NCBI GenBank assembly: GCA_030549775.1
Contig: CM060175.1
Coordinates: forward strand, 40,476,415 to 40,540,414
Direction of reading: 5' to 3'
Length of the DNA: 64,000 nt
Source: Tamarix chinensis
Taxonomy: Eukaryota; Streptophyta; Magnoliopsida; Caryophyllales; Tamaricaceae
The position numbers and the translations under genes are program-made. Below are positions 58,772 through 64,000 of this stretch, one piece after another. The notes beneath the pieces are model-generated. The model did no database searches, was not told the origin of the DNA, and saw nothing but the letters and a program-made list of their open reading frames with translations. Each line of letters opens with the position of its first letter. The stretch's first letter is position 1.

Positions 58772-59268
58772 CAATAAAATTGCGTTCACGGTCGCGGTGT
58801 CACGATATCAGAGTGTCGCGAACGATATTTAATATGTCACGGAGTGATTTTTTTTATTTGTTTTCACAATAAATATTAGCAAATACTTGTAAATATTAGC
58901 AAATATCGGTCAATAACCGATATATCGCCGATAAATACGTGAAATTCTAAATCTGTCGCCATACAATGAAATATTGGTACCGCAATTGCGTATCGGCCGT
59001 AATTTTGCGGTTTTTGGGTCAACCGCGACGTGAAATTTCGAAATTGCGGCCGTTTCAGAAAATCACATATTTATCGCCGCAATATAGGCAAAATTTCAAA
59101 TATCAGCCGATATTGGCCGATGTTTACCGATATTTGCCATTATTTGTTGTGAAAAAATTAAAAAATCACACCGCAACAACCACGACATATAAAATATCAT
59201 TCAAGATACCCCGATACTGCGACACCGCGACAGCAACCGCAATCACAACCGTAACCGCTATTTTAGTG
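58772..59268. mobile_element. Foldback miniature element (MITE) with long inverted repeats
   Basis: About 110-130 bp at each end are inverted copies of each other. They share GTCGCGGTGTC, ATATGTC, GTGATTTTTT, TTTTCACAA and GCAAATA in the same order when the right end is reverse-complemented. The ends read CAATAAAATTGCG on the left and CACTAAAATAGCGG on the right (complement); the left arm lacks an 18-bp piece present in the right. The middle is rich in CG and in ATCGG/CCGAT words. No coding. The target duplication is unclear, so the superfamily (CACTA-like or Mutator-like) is not assigned. CG density is far above the rest of the window. Confidence 0.8.
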
Positions 59269-59883
59269 CTTACGCGTGTCGGCTGACCCAAAATTCGATA
59301 AATATCAGTCGATATTGCGTATCAGAACTGATATTTAATTGTATGCTTGCATACCTCATTATTAAATGTGAAAGCATGTGCTAATTGTATCCGTGTTTCG
59401 ATAGTATTGACCCTTACTCAGTACATAGCATACTGACCACCCCTTTTATGGGTGTTTTCATTCCAACAAGCAGGAGACTTGATTCTTATGTGCAAGTCTC
59501 AGAAAATCAGCTAGATGATTATGCTACCTAAGATGCCTTATGTAGGGATGAGTGACTTCATCTGTATTAAGGGTTGGGAGAAGAGTAATTGTGATCCGGT
59601 AGATATATTTAACTGGATACCTTTTTGGACTCTTGATCCATGGTATCCTCTCTTTTGTATTTTGTATTATCACTCAAAGTCAAAACTCCAAACTCACTAA
59701 TGTATTATAAATGTTTCTTTATCTCTAATTTCCTTGTGTTACTTTAAATGTTTTAGCCTTATGATTGATGTAAGGATAGTTGCATAAGCCTGACTTACGT
59801 CAATTACGGCGGTAACCCCTAATATTTAACTTGTATACTTTCGCTGTAAAATGAAATTTTTTAGTAAAAATCAAAGTGTTACA

Positions 59884-60825
59884 AAGGGTTTCAACAATAT
59901 TAAATAAAAGTTGTCTCTTAATTTTTATAAGATCTTTGAAGTTACATGTGATGCCTTAGGCCTTGGAATATACAATGTATGAAGCCTAGAAGGCCACTCT
60001 ATAATATTCTTTGGTGAGAAACTCAATGCTTTTGGATAAAAATACCCTACTTCTAAGAAAGAGCTTTATTCTTTATTATAGCTTCTTCTCCATTGGAGGT
60101 ACTACCTTCTATTCTAAAGGTTTGTTCTATATTCAAACCATGATGCTCTTGGGTACTCAAAAGACTCAAAGTTATTTGAACCTCAAACATGCTATCACAT
60201 TCAGTTATGCATAGTGAAATAATTAGGTTTAATCCAGTGTGGGATAAGTATTTTACATGTACAGAGGTATTTATCTATGACATGGTTAAAAATGGTAATC
60301 GCAGAGAATGAGTTAAAATTTTCATCCATAAGGGTTATCTTTTTTGGGCCATCAAATAATGTGTTACCCACTCCTCCTTTGATATTTCTTTACTTGGGAA
60401 CTGAATGCAAAAGGATCGGCTACACTTTGGTGAGGGTAAAACCAACACTCTAATTGAGAATAGGTTTTATTACCGAGCATTAATAAGGGGTGCTACTAAG
60501 ATGTTTTCAAAGTGTCATGCTTGTCAATTAGCCAAAGTTCCCGTTACCTGCCCGAATGTCAAATAAGCATGGATTTGGAGTTTAGGATCGTGAAACATAG
60601 CCTAAGGGCACAATTTGAATCTAATAGTAATGGATATGTTTTCTAAAATGGCACATTGTGTGGCATGTAGCAAGACTTTAGATGATCTCACAGCTAAACT
60701 TGCTTTGGCATTCATCAAATTAAAAAGTTAAACGATTTTTATTATTGCTAAGGATGTTAAGTTTGTAGTCATTTTTTGGGGTGCTTTGGCAGTCGTGTGA
60801 TACACATAATATAATTAATTGTGTT
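59884..60825 (+). pseudogene. RNase H and integrase part of element O
   Basis: After the J duplication the plus strand gives RNase H pieces (FFGEKLNAFG, KYPTSKKELYSLL, HWRYYLLF, FVLYSNHDALGY at about 59,990-60,170, with SDHE read as SNHD) and then integrase: FIYDMVKNG, FIHKGYLF, HFGEGKTNTLIENRFYYRAL, KCHACQLAK (zinc-binding HHCC, about 60,430-60,540), VMDMFSKMAHCVACSKTLDD and KDVKFVVIFWGAL (about 60,625-60,790). The order and wording fit the Reina branch. The D-R-D of the second catalytic site reads A-K-D. Stops and shifts are frequent. Integrase ends abruptly at about 60,800, where the next LTR element begins. Confidence 0.82.
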
Positions 60826-63800
60826 ACTTGTATGGGGAAATTAGAGGGGAGTGATTGATTATATGAGTGCTTAAAATAGGGTTCTCGCTCATGCCTATTA
60901 AAATAAGGGAATAACACATGAGGAGAAAAGGAGGCCAGTGATCTCCAAGGATGGAGGAAGATCAATTTCTAAGATTTAGAGAGGAAGGAATGTCGTAGAA
61001 AGACAAAGGTGAGGAGACCTAATGAAATAGCAATTAGCAAGTTCTCCCAACTTATCTTATTAATGAGGTCTTAGCCCTCTTATTCATATGTGAATAATAC
61101 TTATGGGCTAAGCTCTTTAAAGAAATAAAATAACCACTAATTTTTCCATCAAGAATCTAACAAAATATTATCCTAAATAATTTCATGGCAAAATATAACT
61201 AATCATTACTAAATATTAACTAGTCATCCACATTAATGAAATAATACTATATAATAGTTGACCTGCAACTAAAAGAATAGCTGAAAAATAATTGCTCAAA
61301 ATGGCCAAAAAATAGTGGTCCCTAACAACCTAACTCAACAAAAGTAAAAAGATTGATTTTGTTATAAAACAAACTAGCTAATTATCTAAGGGGAAGAACT
61401 AAGCTAGTTTAAATTTGACAAAACAAGAATCAACCAATGATGGGTTTATGGCTGAAAAAACTTGTCCAACACGTCCTTCCCATATCGTTACATATGATTT
61501 GATAAAGTTTAACAAGTAAACAACCTAAAACTAGGAGCTAGCAACCATTAACTTAACAAAGTAGGTTTGTCAGCTTTCTTGTGGCGGGTTTGTAGTACAA
61601 GGATGGGCTCACTAATCACTTGATTTTCTTCCAAAATCTCTGCTACTATTGTACTTTTTGCTGCTGCCTTTTTCCTTGGTTTTCCACACTCAAAAGTCCC
61701 AAAATCTGTCCAAAATGGCTGCTGTGGTTGCTGCTTGCGTTGCTTCTGTTGTCATTTCAATTTTTGCCAAAAAATGGCACCAAATCGATGGTATAGGGAC
61801 TACTTCTAATCTGCCTTGTGATTTGAACCATATGGCTGATTGCAAGCCATTTTTGAGCCAATTTAGGTTATCTAAAATTGGGAAAAGAGTGGTGGCTTTA
61901 ATATGGCTGGCATGGATGGTGTATTTACCGAAGATAATTTGTCCTATATGGCCTCCAAACTTAGAAAATTAATCAAGCTAAGTGTGATCTCGTGATAGTA
62001 AGACAAAATAGGAAAGATATAATCTTCCTCATGCTCCTCATGTCAACCATTGGGCAGGCCTAGTTTGGGGTTATTTCTTCAGTCGAAAAATTTGCATTGA
62101 TGTCTTGAAGCCCTTCTTGGTAGTTCATTACATGTGTAACCCATGCTTCAAAAAGACCAGTTCTAAAGGAACAAAATCATGCACGAAAAAAATAGGCCAC
62201 AAAGTAGATGTTGTTATTTACTAACTGTGGGTTGATTTTGGTTTGTTCCCTGTTTTGTGATGCTCAAATCAAACCCCAAAGCCCCTAAAAATGAATACCT
62301 TGTGCCCATTGATTGATTGATATTGTTTTTCGAGATGCTATTGACCAATGCATATTTGGGCTCCATATGAACAATACTGATACACTTGAAGTTTGGTCGA
62401 TGAGCAAGAGCACCTAACGGGTTGGAGTTCAAGTGTTGGTGTTTAGGGGCTTCCTTAGAGTTGGTTGAAAGCCTGAGGACCCATCTTGATGCAAGGTTGA
62501 CACATTGGTAATCTTTGAACAAAATTTGAGCTTGAATAAGGACCCCAAGTGTGTACTTAAGACAACAACTGAATCATCATAATTTTGATAACAAAAATTT
62601 AAAACAATGGTGAATGCTCCCGCATCACCAACATGAGTTGTGCTCAATCGAATTTTCTGCTAGCTTCTTTTTATGGAGCATGGATTTTCAGCTAAATTGG
62701 TCTGGGCCGTCTGGCTCGCGGTATGATATAAAGCTTTTTCTCAAACACAAACTACCTGGATAGATGGACTAATCAATGACATCTTGTGATAGGTGGTCCC
62801 AAGATTTAGATAAATCTTATGGAAGTTGTTTGGATGAGGCAATTACCTAACCATGACTGTTTTAGCGCCTCCAACAATTGACGACAAAGTGCAAGTATTT
62901 GGGTGGCTAGGGAAACTTCCTTCCACTAAGCGAGGGTGATATGGAAGTGATAGGGAGCTTTCATGGATAGTGGAGTGGTAGTCGCAATTGCCACTATTAT
63001 TGTAGACCACGATTGTGACAAGCAGTATATGAGAGATAGGCAAGGATTTTGGGGTAGGGTTAGGGTTATAGGTGTTATAAAGGAGCATTGATGATGGTTG
63101 TTGATGCTAAGGTGGTCAACAAGTAAGGTTAAAGGTGCAAAGGTAGCGATGAGAGGCGCTAGTAGTTGGTCAATGGTTGTAGGAGGCAAATTATGGTTGT
63201 CTTGTGGGTGGTGGAGGGTTTAAGGTTTTGTGTAGAAGCTAGTATTATCAAAGGAGGTGGTTAGCAACCTTCTGGGTGGCTCAACAAAGGTCAGTAGGGA
63301 CCCTTATAAGGTGAGTGAATAAGAGTGAGGCAACAATCGGGGTTTCTAAAGTGTGAAGGTCAATTATTAAGGTCTGGGAAATTTGAGGTGGCAAGAGAGG
63401 GGAGAGTGTTGAAGGAAGGGTGATTAATTAATGACAACTAGCAGACGGTTGGCGAAGAGGCCAAAGCAATAGCCATAGTATACTCTAGTGGAGCAAACTT
63501 AACGAGAGAGAGCAAAGGAGTGACCCAAACAAATGGAGTGGTGATCATAGGTTGAGCGGTGAAAGATGGAGAAGTGTCTAGGATGGATTGGGGGTGATTG
63601 TTGATTGTCTGGGGAGTCTTGCCGAGGGGTGGATATCGGTGGCAGGTTGCTAGTGACTATCTATCTTTACATCAAACATCATTCTTCCTTAATTTTTTTT
63701 TTTTTTGTTCCTTCTTGACCTTGATATTTTCTGTCATACTATTAACTCAATTGTTAAGCCCTTCATCCAAGTCCTTCAAGTTCTTCACACAACTAGTGAT

Positions 63801-64000
63801 GGTGGTGAAATTTTTTGTTAGGGACTCATTCACTATGGCATTTGATACCATATGTTACTGTTTTGAATTTTAGATCTAACTTATGGGACAATCAAAGGGG
63901 ATAGATTGATTATGTGAGTGCTTAGAATTAGAGTTCTTGCTCATATCTTAGGAAGTTAACTTTGACGATAATCTTAGATTTGATTTTTCCATATCTTAGC
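60826..64000 (-). mobile_element. Element Q: partial LTR retrotransposon, mostly noncoding
   Basis: A stretch of about 65 bp at 60,836-60,900 (GATTGATTATATGAGTGCTT, then GGTTCTCGCTCAT) recurs at 63,885-63,945 with about 80 percent identity. Just left of the right copy, the minus strand reads CATATGGTATCAAATGCC (63,833-63,850), a primer-binding site. This fits a minus-strand element whose 5' LTR starts near 63,860 and continues outside the window, and whose 3' LTR begins at about 60,826. The 3 kb between has no gag or pol motif. A plus-strand frame of 107 codons (61,649-61,972) and minus-strand frames at 62,214-62,647 and 62,843-63,189 are unrecognised. It may be a non-autonomous element. Confidence 0.5.
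63833..63850 (-). promoter_or_regulatory. Primer-binding site of element Q
   Basis: The minus strand contains TATGGTATCAAATGCC, matching the TGGTATCA core for initiator tRNA-Met, about ten bases after a possible LTR end TTCAAAACA. Confidence 0.55.

Larger units (their letters stand above)
55835..59883 (+). mobile_element. Solo LTR J, 4.05 kb, inside element O
   Basis: TGTAATACCCC starts at 55,835 and CAAAGTGTTACA ends at 59,883. Flanks are GAGGG and AAGGG (4 of 5). In sense order: terminus, AT-rich block, CTTTTCTTTCTC-type polypyrimidine run near 56,080-56,130, pyrimidine-rich block with a 256-codon low-complexity frame (56,151-56,921), AT-rich block, hairpin array (58,300-58,670), foldback insertion (58,772-59,268), a GGTATCCTCTCTTTTG part, and the GTGTTACA end. 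It matches LTR B block for block in the opposite orientation. Without the foldback it is about 3.55 kb. Confidence 0.85.

Noticed and set aside
61649..61972. 107-codon plus-strand frame starting MYFLLLPFSLVF
   Set aside because: Hydrophobic start resembles a signal peptide, but the rest has no family match and lies inside a probable non-autonomous retroelement.
1..64000. tRNA, rRNA, CRISPR or bacterial-type operon features
   Set aside because: None seen; the TGGTATCA words are retrotransposon primer-binding sites, not tRNA genes.

Overview
This 64-kb window is plant nuclear DNA, most likely from a flowering plant with a large, repeat-rich genome. Nothing in it reads as an intact gene. Almost every segment that can be identified is a decayed transposable element. 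The only trace of a cellular gene is one exon-sized open segment at 49,107-49,217 (minus strand). It encodes the C-terminus of a vacuolar cation/proton exchanger of the CAX2/CAX5 type, and its other exons are not visible here. Translations below were done by eye; no alignment or database search could be run.

Layout. 1-2.1 kb: AT-rich noncoding DNA with a 24-bp minisatellite and a 56-bp tandem duplication. 2,104-6,600: a near-complete but dead hAT DNA transposon on the plus strand, with an imperfect 8-bp target duplication. 7.0-15.5 kb: a 63-bp tandem array followed by a very long minus-strand LTR (D). D is interrupted by two solo LTRs with perfect 5-bp target duplications: S (8,598-10,128, ATTAT) and A (13,091-15,108, ATGAA). 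15.7-37.9 kb: a minus-strand Ty3/gypsy element (M, Tekay/Del-like chromovirus). It reads from its 5' LTR (34,894-37,870) and primer-binding site through gag, protease, RT, RNase H and integrase to a shortened 3' LTR at 15.7 kb. Four later insertions cut it up: solo LTR E in integrase (16,765-19,971, duplication CCACC), solo LTR B before RT (22,173-27,578, GAAAC), solo LTR C after gag (28,285 to about 31,705) and a small plus-strand gypsy element N in gag. 38-43 kb: more LTR fragments and a LINE fragment. 43-52 kb: mostly unassigned sequence with two LINE fragments, the CAX exon, and an LTR plus primer-binding site. 53.5-60.8 kb: an internally deleted minus-strand Reina-like gypsy element (P), then a plus-strand Reina-like pol (O) split by solo LTR J (55,835-59,883). 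J itself carries a 497-bp foldback element. 60.8-64 kb: part of another LTR element that runs off the window.

Main theme. One LTR superfamily with termini TGTAATACCCC...GGTGTTACA dominates. Its LTRs are very long (2.0, 3.0, 3.2, 3.4, 4.05 and 5.4 kb). Several members share an internal order: terminus, AT-rich block, pyrimidine-rich sense strand with a long low-complexity reading frame, AT-rich block, tandem repeats of about 55-69 bp each built around a CCAC/GTGG inverted repeat, then the GTGTTACA end. Coding remnants carry many stops and frameshifts, and several catalytic acidic codons have changed in the way expected from G-to-A transitions.
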